A stretch of DNA of 64,000 nt from Microcoleus sp. AS-A8 (GTDB lineage: Bacteria > Cyanobacteriota > Cyanobacteriia > Cyanobacteriales > Coleofasciculaceae): contig JAMPKV010000008.1 in the NCBI GenBank assembly GCA_039962225.1, positions 1 through 64,000 of the forward strand, given 5' to 3'. The position numbers and the translations under genes were made by a program. The first letter of the stretch is position 1; each line of letters begins with the position of its first letter. Below the pieces are notes generated by a model. The model had not been told where the DNA came from, did no database searches, and was given only the letters and a program-made list of their open reading frames with translations. This document shows positions 8,057 through 16,016 of the stretch, piece by piece.

Positions 8057-9520
8057 TTACTTATGAGCTAATTCTTCACTCACTCCAGGTTCATCATCAA
8101 ACGTAATTAACTTTAAATGATCGCGGTCTTGAATCAAGTATTTTGCCACTAAATATCCAGCAATTGTCCAGGTTTGATAAAGTCTTGCTTCTCTGCCAAT
8201 AACATTGCCATTCTTCCCATCGTAATATTCAGGCCACTCATCATCTAGTAAGTAATGTTCAGCCAATTGAATAGCACGTTCAGCTATCTCTATTTGCTTC
8301 GTTTTTAGAGCCGCGGCCGTCAAAGACCAAAGTAAAACAGGCCAACTTCCACCATTGTGGTACGACCAGGGGACATTTTTGGGGTCGCATCCCGTTATAC
8401 TCTCCCAATCTCGTTCCTCTAGGGCTGGATAACACAGTTTCATCGGCATATGTCCCATCAGTTTCGACCATTGCAGGTCAATTAAATGCATAATGCTTTG
8501 TGACTGGTCAGGTGTAGCTAATCCAGAAATAATACTGAGCAAGTTACCCTGGGAGAAAAATCGAAAATCTATCCAACCAACACCCAGATTTCCAACTAAA
8601 TAACCTCCTTTTCTGTCCACCCAAGGTAGTACCCATTCAGGAACCGAATTCTCGTAGATATTGAACTTATTTAAAGCCGTTTCCCCAAACTCTTCCGTCT
8701 GGTAGCGATAGATTGCCCTCACTCGTTTGGGGTCTAGCCAATACCGTTCTCGAATGTATTTAGTCAGCAAGTGCAAACGGCTATCCACTTCCCGCTTTTC
8801 AATATAGCTTTCATTAACGAGCAATTCATAACGAGCACAGCGTAAAGCATGATGAAATAATGATTGAATTTCCAACGGATGCCCATAAACTCCCATCCGA
8901 CGGTCAATCATAAATGCCGCCTCTGGCACTAACATGGTTGGGGTCATGTCGAATCGCTTACTCAAGCAAATATCCAGAATTAATTGGATGCCCCGTTGGA
9001 ATTCGATTCGATGAGCAATGCTCTCTTCCGGTCGGTTGGCTATCTGACAAGCTTTTTCATAAGCTCGTAACAGAATAATCCACCACAAACCCGAATCAAC
9101 CGGTGTTACTCTGCCAATCGCTCGCTGACCAAAATCCGGTTCAATTTCTTGATTTGATGTCACTTCAAAGCTAGCAGGCATCAAACCATCTCCCAGGCGA
9201 ATGCCATCAATGAGAAGTTCTTTCCCCTCCCAGATTCGCCTCACTTCACCAAATAACCCTTGACCTTTCTTTAACCCAGCTCTGTCAGACTGCAACGCTA
9301 AGGTAAATTCAAGAAAGTTGCGGACAATTTCTCGTTCTCCTTGCATGAGAAAGGCAAGCCCTGAAGGAACAAAATCGCGGACAAAGCAATGTCCATAGTT
9401 GAGTTGTTCTTCTTCGAGAGCTTCTTCCTTTGCCGCTACCGTCCCGACTGGCTGTCCCTGATAGGTCATAATAGACTGTCTCAGTCTTGCTTGCGCTTCT
9501 TCTAATATTTTGCTACTCAT
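8057..9520 (-). CDS. Neutral/alkaline invertase (glycoside hydrolase family 100)
   Basis: 487 residues from the ATG at 9520; the upstream in-frame start at 9583 adds a basic 21-residue leader not typical of the family. The whole protein is an (alpha/alpha)6-barrel GH100 enzyme: LNYGHCFVRDFVPSGLAFL near the N-terminus holds the proposed catalytic Asp, and later blocks such as NLGVGWIDFRFFSQGN, ESITGCDPKNVPWSYHNGG and EYYDGKNGNVIGREARLYQ are family hallmarks. It hydrolyses sucrose to glucose and fructose in the cytoplasm, feeding sucrose turnover (osmoprotection, carbon storage). No sucrose-phosphate synthase is nearby. Single gene, divergent from the CrtH-like gene. Confidence 0.92.
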   Translation of the reverse strand: MSSKILEEAQARLRQSIMTYQGQPVGTVAAKEEALEEEQLNYGHCFVRDFVPSGLAFLMQGEREIVRNFLEFTLALQSDRAGLKKGQGLFGEVRRIWEGKELLIDGIRLGDGLMPASFEVTSNQEIEPDFGQRAIGRVTPVDSGLWWIILLRAYEKACQIANRPEESIAHRIEFQRGIQLILDICLSKRFDMTPTMLVPEAAFMIDRRMGVYGHPLEIQSLFHHALRCARYELLVNESYIEKREVDSRLHLLTKYIRERYWLDPKRVRAIYRYQTEEFGETALNKFNIYENSVPEWVLPWVDRKGGYLVGNLGVGWIDFRFFSQGNLLSIISGLATPDQSQSIMHLIDLQWSKLMGHMPMKLCYPALEERDWESITGCDPKNVPWSYHNGGSWPVLLWSLTAAALKTKQIEIAERAIQLAEHYLLDDEWPEYYDGKNGNVIGREARLYQTWTIAGYLVAKYLIQDRDHLKLITFDDEPGVSEELAHK

Positions 9521-10083
9521 CACTCTGCTCTTTTTTAGCTTTTGCTCTCTTCTACTGAACGAATAAGAATGCAACCCCGACAAGAAAAATTAAGCCCAAT
9601 TGAAACGTTGAGCCTGAATAAGAGGATACTGTTGACTTCTCCTCAGTACTAAAGACACGACCATTATCAGCGGATGTTAAACGACACTCACCTATCGAGG
9701 CCGTTGACACTCCTACCTTGCTAGATGTTAGCTAATTTATTGACCCAAATTCGTAGGGTTTGCCATTGTTTTGGATGGTACTTGGTTCCTTGTATCAAGG
9801 GTTCAGAGATTTGATAGACTTTCGATTAATAACCCTACGAGTTCCTACATTAGATACACAAATCAGCCAATTTTTTAATCCTGAGCCTATATTTAGTACT
9901 TTAGCCTTATCTACAATTTCAACTAGAGCTGATGTGCATAAGATATTCTGCCCTTCCTGACTTGATTTACCTCTGAACAAATAAACTCTAAAATTGTAGC
10001 AAAATAGTTGTCAAGAATCAGTAATATTTGTTGAAATATGTACCGATAAATTCCCTCCTTGTTTTGCCACTTGCTCAGCTAAA
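9521..10083. other. Intergenic region between invertase and CrtH-like gene
   Basis: Over 500 nt that must contain the divergent promoters. It also carries a 90-bp inverted-repeat element (9751-9840, listed separately). Short ORFs across it show no family resemblance. Confidence 0.5.
9751..9840. repeat. 90-bp element bounded by 10-bp inverted repeats
   Basis: TCGTAGGGTT (9751-9760) is matched exactly by AACCCTACGA (9831-9840). The interior is AT-rich with no ORF. It has the size and ends of a miniature inverted-repeat element, although I see no target-site duplication. Confidence 0.45.
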
Positions 10084-11871
10084 ATGGTAATTATTGAGAA
10101 CATTAACTACTCAAGTTCTCAAGCGGTTGGTAAAGCCTTCCTTAAGGGTAAGCTTTACTCGAATTCATTCCTCCTCCTAAAAAACAAAATCACCAAATTC
10201 CCAGGAATACAGGATTACGAGGATTTTTGTTTTTTGAGCGATAACGGGTTGCTCACTAGCGGTGAACCTCTCTCAAGAGAGGGCTTTCAACGTCAGAGTT
10301 CTGTAAAGGGTATTGAAATCGGAGAAGCATCATTGAGCCTTGATGTAATTGTTATTGGTAGTGGGATTGGCGGCTTAACATGTGCCTCTCTATTGGCGCG
10401 GTACGGTAAGCGAGTGCTGGTGTGCGAGAGCCATGCGATCGCCGGAGGTGCCGCTCATAGTTTTAAACGGCGGGGGTTTGAGTTTGATTCGGGTCCTTCG
10501 TTTTACTGCGGCCTAAGTGACCAACGTCCCAGCCTCAACCCTTTGCGGCAAGTATTGGACGTTCTCGGAGAATCGTTGCAAGTCGTTTCCTACGACCCCT
10601 TGGGATATTACCATTTTCCGGAAGAAACGTTTCCAGTTTACAGCAATGGCGATCGCTATCGAGAGGCTGTTGCTCAGATTACACCGCAGGGGGCTAGGGA
10701 ACTTGAACGATTTGAAAAACGTTTGTTGCCCCTCTATGACTGCTTACGGGATATCCCAACCCTTGCCCTGAGAGCCGATTGGCAGCTCCTTCCTGTCTTG
10801 TTGGGACGCTATTTGCCCTCGCTGTTCAAAATGCTACCCAAACTCGGTATCATCCAGGGTTCCGTCGGGTATGTTATGGACAAAGAGGTTTGTGACCCTT
10901 GGGTGCGGCGGTTGATTGATTTAGAGTGCTTTCTCCTATCGGGACTGAAGGCACACGGCACGATCGCGCCGGAAGTAGCATTTATGTTAGGCGAACGCAC
11001 CCGCGCAGGCGTAGAGTATCCCGTTGGGGGCAGTGGGGCAATTGTAGAAGCTTTGGTACGCGGCTTAACACGCTGGGGTGGCGAGTTGCGACTGAATGCT
11101 CACGTCGAGCAAATTCTGGTAGAAGCAGGTAAAGTCGTTGGGGTACGGTTACGCCAAGGGGAAATCCTCAAAGCCCCTGTGGTCATCTCCAATGCCACGA
11201 TTTGGGATACTTTTGTAGGGGTAAACGGTCGTTTGCCCCTACTGCGAAAAGAAGACTTACCCCAGTCTTACCGCCAATCCGCTTTAGAGACACCTGCGGT
11301 TAATAGTTTCATGCACTTACACCTAGGTATCCGGGCAGAGGGATTAGAGGGGCTGACAGGGCATCATGTCGTTGTTCACGATCGCGATAAGGATATTACA
11401 GAACCGGGAAATACTTGTATGATTTCCATTCCCTCGGTGTGGGATGCCAATCTCGCCCCAGAGGGTCATCATACCGTTCATGCCTATACCTTGGAACCCT
11501 ACGAAGGATGGCAACGGGATGAGGGGTATGAGGAAAAGAAGAAAGCGCGATCGCAACCCTTATTCCGTGCCTTAGAACGCATCATTCCCGATATCCGACA
11601 ACGCGTCGTCTTAGAACTGATCGGCACACCCTTAACTCACTCCCACTACCTGCGCCGCTATCAAGGAACCTATGGCCCTGCGATCGCGGCAGGAAAAGGT
11701 ATGTTTCCCAGTTGCCAAACCCCTATTGCTGGTTTATACCGTGTCGGTGACAGCACCATGCCAGGGATTGGAGTTCCTGCGGTTGCCGCCTCTGGTATCC
11801 TCTGCGCTAATACTCTGGTAACGCCTCAACAGACTTCAGAATTATTGGTAGAAGCAGGTGGGCGTAAATAA
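10084..11871 (+). CDS. CrtH-like FAD-dependent carotenoid isomerase/desaturase family protein
   Basis: 595 residues as drawn from ATG 10084. The FAD-binding Rossmann motif (VIVIGSGIGGLTCASLLARYG) begins only near residue 88, so the first ~83 residues are an unusual leader; a TTG at 10333 would give a start just before the motif, as in relatives. The rest matches the CrtISO/CrtH class: GGAAHSFKRRGFEFDSGPS, EYPVGGSGAIVEALVRGL, and a C-terminal flavin motif GLYRVGDSTMPGIGVPAVAASG. CrtH converts poly-cis carotenoids to all-trans; the exact substrate here cannot be fixed from sequence. Residues FVGVNGRLPLL (about 377-387) are encoded by a palindromic repeat inserted in frame (see 11215-11242). Confidence 0.82.
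   Translation: MVIIENINYSSSQAVGKAFLKGKLYSNSFLLLKNKITKFPGIQDYEDFCFLSDNGLLTSGEPLSREGFQRQSSVKGIEIGEASLSLDVIVIGSGIGGLTCASLLARYGKRVLVCESHAIAGGAAHSFKRRGFEFDSGPSFYCGLSDQRPSLNPLRQVLDVLGESLQVVSYDPLGYYHFPEETFPVYSNGDRYREAVAQITPQGARELERFEKRLLPLYDCLRDIPTLALRADWQLLPVLLGRYLPSLFKMLPKLGIIQGSVGYVMDKEVCDPWVRRLIDLECFLLSGLKAHGTIAPEVAFMLGERTRAGVEYPVGGSGAIVEALVRGLTRWGGELRLNAHVEQILVEAGKVVGVRLRQGEILKAPVVISNATIWDTFVGVNGRLPLLRKEDLPQSYRQSALETPAVNSFMHLHLGIRAEGLEGLTGHHVVVHDRDKDITEPGNTCMISIPSVWDANLAPEGHHTVHAYTLEPYEGWQRDEGYEEKKKARSQPLFRALERIIPDIRQRVVLELIGTPLTHSHYLRRYQGTYGPAIAAGKGMFPSCQTPIAGLYRVGDSTMPGIGVPAVAASGILCANTLVTPQQTSELLVEAGGRK
11215..11242. repeat. Palindromic GTAGGGG repeat inserted in a coding region
   Basis: GTAGGGGTAAACG (11215-11227) and CGTTTGCCCCTAC (11230-11242) form a 13-bp inverted repeat with one mismatch and a 2-nt spacer. 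It belongs to the same family as the intergenic copy at 7991-8016 but lies inside the CrtH-like gene, adding roughly nine codons in frame. Confidence 0.75.
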
Positions 11872-11914
11872 ACCTCGCACCCAGAGTTGAGCGATCGCAC
11901 TTCTTCCCCTATTC

Positions 11915-12154
11915 CTACTCCTCATCATCGCTAGACTCACGCAGATAAAGCCTAATAAACTCCTCAGAGGCATCTGGATCGATTTTCCTTAAAGCGGCAA
12001 CGATATCCGCAATGGTGTCGCCCGTTGGGTCTATCTGTTCGTGATACCAGCGACCAACGTTTGAGCGTCTAGTTTCCATTACTACTGCCAACCTATTTTG
12101 CGTAATTCCATAGGTTTCTAAAACCTGCTTAAGGGCTTTGCCTACTTTTCCCAT
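11915..12154 (-). CDS. XRE-family DNA-binding protein
   Basis: 79 residues. A helix-turn-helix is clear: LKQVLETYGITQNRLAVVM, then RRSNVGRWYHEQIDP as recognition helix and wing; the C-terminus (LRESSDDEE) is acidic. It is transcribed away from a set of small genes beginning at 12294, and the 139-nt space between holds two copies of a 21-bp palindrome (12213-12233 and 12248-12268). This is the layout of an autoregulated repressor switch as found in prophages, satellites and some mobile islands. Repressor function is inferred from fold and layout. Confidence 0.8.
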   Translation of the reverse strand: MGKVGKALKQVLETYGITQNRLAVVMETRRSNVGRWYHEQIDPTGDTIADIVAALRKIDPDASEEFIRLYLRESSDDEE

Positions 12155-12212
12155 GCCCCTCTTCGTGAAGCGTGTCCCAAGGACATCGTGTCAGAGGCTG
12201 ATGACTCCGTAA

Positions 12213-12233
12213 ATGTCTCGTCTATGGAGACAT
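12213..12233. promoter_or_regulatory. Operator-like palindrome 1 (ATGTCTC-N7-GAGACAT)
   Basis: Perfect 7-bp arms (12213-12219 and 12227-12233). It lies about 60 bp before the XRE start and 60 bp before the divergent gene. The same arms and spacer recur 35 bp away, which argues for a dimeric repressor site. Confidence 0.75.
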
Positions 12234-12247
12234 GATGTAGAATTTAG

Positions 12248-12268
12248 ATGTCTCCATATATGAGACAT
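12248..12268. promoter_or_regulatory. Operator-like palindrome 2 (ATGTCTC-N7-GAGACAT)
   Basis: Identical 7-bp arms (12248-12254 and 12262-12268) with a different 7-nt spacer. Its right edge is 25 nt before the ATG at 12294, so binding here would occlude that gene's promoter or leader. Confidence 0.75.
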
Positions 12269-12293
12269 CGTTTTTAAGTAAAAATCATTACCA

Positions 12294-12581
12294 ATGAAAA
12301 AATCCAAAGCGACGGAAGCACTCCGAGTCGCCACAGACATTGCTGCCATAAAAGCAGCACTTCACAAACGCGGCTATCGACTTCGTAAACAACCCAAACA
12401 GCCAGTCTGGAAAGTCATCATCAGCCCCGAAATCTTCTACACGCTGACTTATCAACCCGCCCCGATTAGCGCCTGGGTACTTCACCCGCAAGACAACGAC
12501 ACCCGACGCCACACACTTGAAACCATCATTCAAAACACCCTAAAAAAGCAACCCGCAAATCCGATTAGGAGGGCGTCATGA
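12294..12581 (+). CDS. Small basic protein of unknown function, first gene of island operon
   Basis: 95 residues, net basic (MKKSKATEALRVATDIAAIK, HKRGYRLRKQPKQP). I do not recognise a domain; the middle (PVWKVIISPEIFYTLTYQ) could form beta strands. It is divergent from the XRE gene across the paired operators and its stop overlaps the next start (ATGA), indicating an operon under the same repressor. Confidence 0.6.
   Translation: MKKSKATEALRVATDIAAIKAALHKRGYRLRKQPKQPVWKVIISPEIFYTLTYQPAPISAWVLHPQDNDTRRHTLETIIQNTLKKQPANPIRRAS
12567..12573 (+). promoter_or_regulatory. Ribosome binding site of the second island gene
   Basis: AGGAGGG sits 5 nt before the ATG at 12578, inside the end of the preceding gene; it decides the start and supports translational coupling. 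Confidence 0.7.
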
Positions 12582-12787
12582 CCTACTTACAACGGCTCAA
12601 TCCCTGGTGCATCATCCGTCCCTTCCCCAATATGCGTACCCTCATCGTCGGACGCTTTCGCCGCCGAGTTGACGCGGAGGGGCATCTGCGAATCCTCAAG
12701 CAAATGATACCCAGCGTCCCCTATGAAATTGTTTTTGACGTAATGCCAGATGAGGTAGAAACCTGCGTGCCGAAGTCACCGGAGTGA
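12578..12787 (+). CDS. Small hypothetical protein, second gene of island operon
   Basis: 69 residues: NPWCIIRPFPNMRTLIVGRF, then RRRVDAEGHLRILKQMIPSV and YEIVFD. The pattern (aromatic N-terminus, short strand, basic helix, strand) resembles small conserved cyanobacterial proteins of unknown function. Strong AGGAGG and a 4-nt overlap with the upstream gene make it credible. No function assigned. Confidence 0.6.
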   Translation: MTYLQRLNPWCIIRPFPNMRTLIVGRFRRRVDAEGHLRILKQMIPSVPYEIVFDVMPDEVETCVPKSPE

Positions 12788-12852
12788 CATCCTCCTATAT
12801 GCTCCGGCTCAATCCCCCCGGAAACGGCAGGGCTGATTCTTCTTCTCCAAAC

Positions 12853-13013
12853 AGCGAGGGACTTAAGTCCCTCGCTCATAGCCCAAGTCGTCTGAAGACG
12901 ACTCAAAGAGGGATTGATAGTCCTCTTTAGAGGACTTTCGCTATGAGACAGGGGTTTTAACCCCTGGCGGACTGCGCCACTCCCCTCGCTAACCGGAGCT
13001 TTAGTGAGGGGAG
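12853..13013 (+). repeat. Cluster of five hairpins forming a branched structure
   Basis: Consecutive palindromes: 12853-12876 (24-bp, fully symmetric, centred on ACTTAAGT), 12886-12903 (AGTCGTCT-GA-AGACGACT), 12919-12936 (AGTCCTCT-TT-AGAGGACT), 12949-12966 (CAGGGGTT-TT-AACCCCTG) and 12980-13013 (13-bp stem with one G-T pair). In addition CTCATAGC (12875-12882) pairs with GCTATGAG (12940-12947), enclosing the second and third hairpins in a multi-branch junction. It lies between the second and third island genes. It may be a structured leader, an ncRNA or a compound repeat. Confidence 0.7.
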
Positions 13014-13060
13014 GGGTTCTTCCAAGATTCAGCACAGACTGCACCGACTCCACAACAACC

Positions 13061-13414
13061 ATGAATGTCCTGCGCCATCGCATCAACCCCGAAACCTTTG
13101 TCATCACCCGCAAACAACTTGCCAAATATCTCAAAATTGACCCAAGCCGAGTTTGGCGCTGGGAAAAATGGAAGCATGTGCTGTGGGTACATATTCAAGG
13201 CATGGGCGGCTACTTTATCAGCTACCGCCAACTAGAACAATGGGTAGCTGCTTGCTGCACCTTAATTCGCGCCTGCCGAGACTCGAAAGCACTGAAGCTA
13301 GTTTGGTCAGCCATTGAGCGAGAAGCAGAGCGATATACAGAAGAAGCCTTCAGCCGTCTTTCGGAGATTCACGCACAACGACTTGCGTATTTGCAATGTC
13401 ACGAACCAAGATAA
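13061..13414 (+). CDS. HTH-containing small protein, third gene of island
   Basis: 117 residues from the ATG at 13061 (an earlier start at 13004 would begin inside a hairpin). Near residues 14-35 the text TRKQLAKYLKIDPSRVWRWE reads as a helix-turn-helix with DNA-contact helix; the C-terminal half is helical and rich in Glu/Arg (ALKLVWSAIEREAERYTEEA). It may bind DNA, for instance as a second regulator or excision/replication helper of the island. No specific family recognised. It ends 37 nt before the tRNA-Ser gene on the other strand. Confidence 0.6.
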   Translation: MNVLRHRINPETFVITRKQLAKYLKIDPSRVWRWEKWKHVLWVHIQGMGGYFISYRQLEQWVAACCTLIRACRDSKALKLVWSAIEREAERYTEEAFSRLSEIHAQRLAYLQCHEPR

Positions 13415-13450
13415 CCAAGAAATCGCTCACAATACCATTTCACTGGATAA

Positions 13451-13535
13451 CGGAGAGGGTGGGATTCGAACCCACGGACTCTTTCGAGTCACTCGATTTC
13501 AAGTCGAGCGCATTCGACCACTCTGCCACCTCTCC
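13451..13535 (-). tRNA. tRNA-Ser(TGA)
   Basis: On the minus strand the acceptor arms GGAGAGG and CCTCTCC pair, followed by discriminator G; CCA is not encoded. The anticodon stem CTCGA/TCGAG encloses loop CTTGAAA with anticodon TGA. A long variable arm (GACTC/GAGTC) and the T arm with GGTTCGAATCC are present, as expected for class II tRNA-Ser. It flanks the small XRE island, and tRNA genes are frequent attachment sites. Confidence 0.95.
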
Positions 13536-13575
13536 GGGCTAATCTATAATATCAATCCTTGGCACTTATGGCGAA

Positions 13576-14508
13576 CTAACTATAAACCGGTTGCACTTCC
13601 ACGGATTCAGGACGCCGATAGAACACCTGTTCAGAAACCACTGAATAGTCTTGACCTACCCAAACCAGGGAGATCTGGGAAACCCCATCCCCCTCCAGGG
13701 AAACCAGGGAAAAATTACGAAGTCTGTTCGTTTCCGTTTGGATAATCCGGGGCACACTTGCCGAATTCAAGTAGACAGTTCCCTCTGGCCTCGCAATAAT
13801 TGCCCTCCGTCGTTGCTCTTTAGTATGGCGCAGGGAGTGGTGCATGTGACCAAAGGTAACAAAAGCCACGTTTTTACCCAGCGTCTGAGTTTGCGCGATC
13901 GCTTCGGCAAAATCTGGGTCACCATGATCGCCACCCAGAGGTTGCCAGTCTCTACCGCAGGGGTCTTCTGCCTTGTCGCCTAACCCGGTGGGTCCATTGT
14001 GGCCTATAAAAATAATCGTTTCATAAGCCGCACTCTGCACCGCTTCGACGATGCGCTCAACTGACTCTGCAAAACTGGTGATGCCGTACCGTTCCTGATA
14101 GAACTCGTTATTTTTCCAAACTTCTCCACCCCAACTAAACGGACGACTCCCCACAACAGAAAGCTGAAACTGGGGAAAGTCCAAGTACCCATAACCAACA
14201 TGAGCCTCTCCCAGCAAATCTAATTGCTGCTGCACCCAATCTTCCTTTTTTCGATCATAAGGGCACCGCTTTCGCCCCCAGTCCGAAGCCGTATACCAGG
14301 CATCATGATTGCCCATAATTGCTGCTTTATCGAGGTCGAGAGCAGCAATCATTCGCACGATTTCGACCGATTCATTGCCGAAATCTCCCACAAATAGAAC
14401 GAGGTCAACGCCTAACTGCTTAAGAGCGATCGCATCTTCGTTTTCCCATTGATCGTGGATGTCCCCGACAACAGCAATTTTGACGGGATTATTGTGATAA
14501 CTGGTCAT
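13576..14508 (-). CDS. Metallophosphoesterase, TIGR04168-type
   Basis: 310 residues with the calcineurin-like motif series: VVGDIHDQW at the start, FVGDFGNE, GNHDAW (MGNHDAWYTASDWG), IIFIGHNGPTG and FVTFGHMHHSLR. These residues bind the two catalytic metals. The insert WGRKRCPYDRKKEDW and the GLGDKAEDPCGRDW segment fit a cyanobacterial/plastid subfamily of unknown substrate. Cytoplasmic, no signal peptide. Convergent with the small island, separated from it by tRNA-Ser. Confidence 0.88.
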   Translation of the reverse strand: MTSYHNNPVKIAVVGDIHDQWENEDAIALKQLGVDLVLFVGDFGNESVEIVRMIAALDLDKAAIMGNHDAWYTASDWGRKRCPYDRKKEDWVQQQLDLLGEAHVGYGYLDFPQFQLSVVGSRPFSWGGEVWKNNEFYQERYGITSFAESVERIVEAVQSAAYETIIFIGHNGPTGLGDKAEDPCGRDWQPLGGDHGDPDFAEAIAQTQTLGKNVAFVTFGHMHHSLRHTKEQRRRAIIARPEGTVYLNSASVPRIIQTETNRLRNFSLVSLEGDGVSQISLVWVGQDYSVVSEQVFYRRPESVEVQPVYS

Positions 14509-14704
14509 ATCCCTTTCTCTGCCTACCTTTTTCCAGGATAGGCAACTCAGACTCGTTTTGATTAAACGAAGTATGAAGGATGAAGCCTGATTTCTTGCTA
14601 GAAAAGGATTTCTCGATTTTTTATCCTTGCGGTGTCCTACCCCTACGTCAAAATGTCACGCCTCAACTAGGTTAGCGACCCCAGCCATTTTTGGTAAAAA
14701 CTAC

Positions 14705-14710
14705 TATAAT
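14705..14710 (+). promoter_or_regulatory. Possible -10 box of nadA
   Basis: A perfect TATAAT lies 42 nt before the nadA start. No good -35 is present at 17 nt, so this is tentative. Confidence 0.3.
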
Positions 14711-14751
14711 TGCCCCAAGTAGCAATTTTTTAACCAAGGCAACTCCGAACT

Positions 14752-15726
14752 GTGTTTACCACTGCACTTGCCCAACGAGACTCTGCCCAGACTGGTGCCT
14801 TACCTCACGACCTATTTGAAGCCATTGGTGCTCTCAAAAAAGAACTCAATGCCGTCCTGCTGGCTCACTACTACCAAGACCCCGACCTTCAAGATATCGC
14901 AGACTACATTGGCGATTCCCTCGAACTTTCGCGCAAAGCCGCTAGTACCGATGCCGATGTGATTGTCTTTGTCGGTGTCCATTTCATGGCAGAAACCGCC
15001 AAAATCCTCAATCCTGACAAACTGGTGTTGTTGCCCGATTTAGACGCGGGTTGCTCACTCGCCGATAGTTGTCCACCCGATGCTTTCGCCAAATTTAAGG
15101 CCGCTCACCCCAATCATCTGGTCATTTCCTACATCAACTGCTCCGCCGAAATCAAGGCGATGAGCGACATCATCTGTACCAGTTCCAACGCGGTCAAGAT
15201 TGTTAACCAAATTCCCAAAGACCAACCGATTATTTTTGCTCCGGATCGCAATCTCGGACGCTATGTAGCGGAACAAACGGGACGAGACCTTGTGCTGTGG
15301 CAGGGAAGTTGTATTGTCCATGAAACCTTCTCAGAACGGAAGATTGTTCAGCTTAAAATTGAACATCCAGAAGCGGAGGTGATTGCTCACCCGGAATGTG
15401 AACCCACGGTACTGCGTCACGCCAGTTATATTGGCTCGACTACTGCATTGCTGAAGTATTCTCAAGCAAGTTCCACTCAAACTTTTATTGTGGCGACGGA
15501 ACCGGGGATTATTCACCAAATGCAAAAGCAAGCACCTGGTAAACGCTTCATCCCAGCACCACCAATCAACAATTGTGCCTGTAATGAGTGTCCGTTCATG
15601 CGGCTTAATACCTTAGAAAAGCTGTATCTTGCCATGAAGAATCGTCAACCAGAAATCACGCTACCTGAACACATACAAGTAGCGGCTCTACGACCGATTC
15701 AGCGTATGTTGGAAATGAGTGTGTAG
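14752..15726 (+). CDS. nadA: Quinolinate synthase A
   Basis: 324 residues from a GTG start. NadA condenses iminoaspartate with dihydroxyacetone phosphate to quinolinate in de novo NAD synthesis, using an oxygen-sensitive 4Fe-4S cluster. Visible signatures: [20 protein letters not shown] near 38-57, [11 protein letters not shown] (98-108), [11 protein letters not shown] with Cys130, AHPECEP with Cys216, and the CACNECPFM block (275-283) that supplies the third cluster ligand. Three-fold repeated architecture and length match the family. nadB is not in the window. Confidence 0.95.
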   Translation: MFTTALAQRDSAQTGALPHDLFEAIGALKKELNAVLLAHYYQDPDLQDIADYIGDSLELSRKAASTDADVIVFVGVHFMAETAKILNPDKLVLLPDLDAGCSLADSCPPDAFAKFKAAHPNHLVISYINCSAEIKAMSDIICTSSNAVKIVNQIPKDQPIIFAPDRNLGRYVAEQTGRDLVLWQGSCIVHETFSERKIVQLKIEHPEAEVIAHPECEPTVLRHASYIGSTTALLKYSQASSTQTFIVATEPGIIHQMQKQAPGKRFIPAPPINNCACNECPFMRLNTLEKLYLAMKNRQPEITLPEHIQVAALRPIQRMLEMSV

Positions 15727-15781
15727 AGAGGCGATCGCGTTTCCCTATTTCAACAACAAAAAGAACAAACAGGGCGGGCAC

Positions 15782-15799
15782 CCGGAGCTCATACGAGGA
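15782..15799. repeat. 18-bp motif shared with 60942-60959
   Basis: CCGGAGCTCATACGAGGA here and CCGGATCTCATACGAGGA at 60942 differ by one base; both are intergenic. Here the motif sits between GGGCGGGCAC and GGCACCGCCCC, which can pair, so it may be the loop of a palindromic repeat. Confidence 0.4.
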
Positions 15800-15860
15800 G
15801 GCACCGCCCCTATAAATCGGGTTGGAGGTGATATTTTTCTAAATGCAATGGTTTAGATTC

Positions 15861-15972
15861 CTAGTGCAGCATGGCGGAAATAACTATCCAGTTGGAAAAG
15901 CTTAAAAAGCTTACTGTATAAACTTTCTTTCCTTCTGCCTCCTGCCTCCTGCCTTCTGCCTTCTTGTACTAG
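15861..15972 (+). repeat. MITE-like element, copy 1, with CCTTCTG heptamers
   Basis: Starts CTAGTGCAGC and ends TTGTACTAG; the outer eight bases are inverted repeats with one mismatch. The interior shares AAATAAC-TATCCAGTTG and CTTACTGTA-AAACTTTCTT with copy 3 (45024-45142). The right arm consists of seven-base units CCTTCTG/CCTCCTG. It lies just upstream of a toxin-antitoxin pair. Confidence 0.65.
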
Positions 15973-16016
15973 CCTATTGCCATGATGGTTCCATTTCGTG
16001 AATTGAGCAAAAAGTA

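Noticed and set aside
9760-9980. Short overlapping ORFs on both strands between the invertase and CrtH-like genes
   Set aside because: No ribosome site or family resemblance; they run through an inverted-repeat element.
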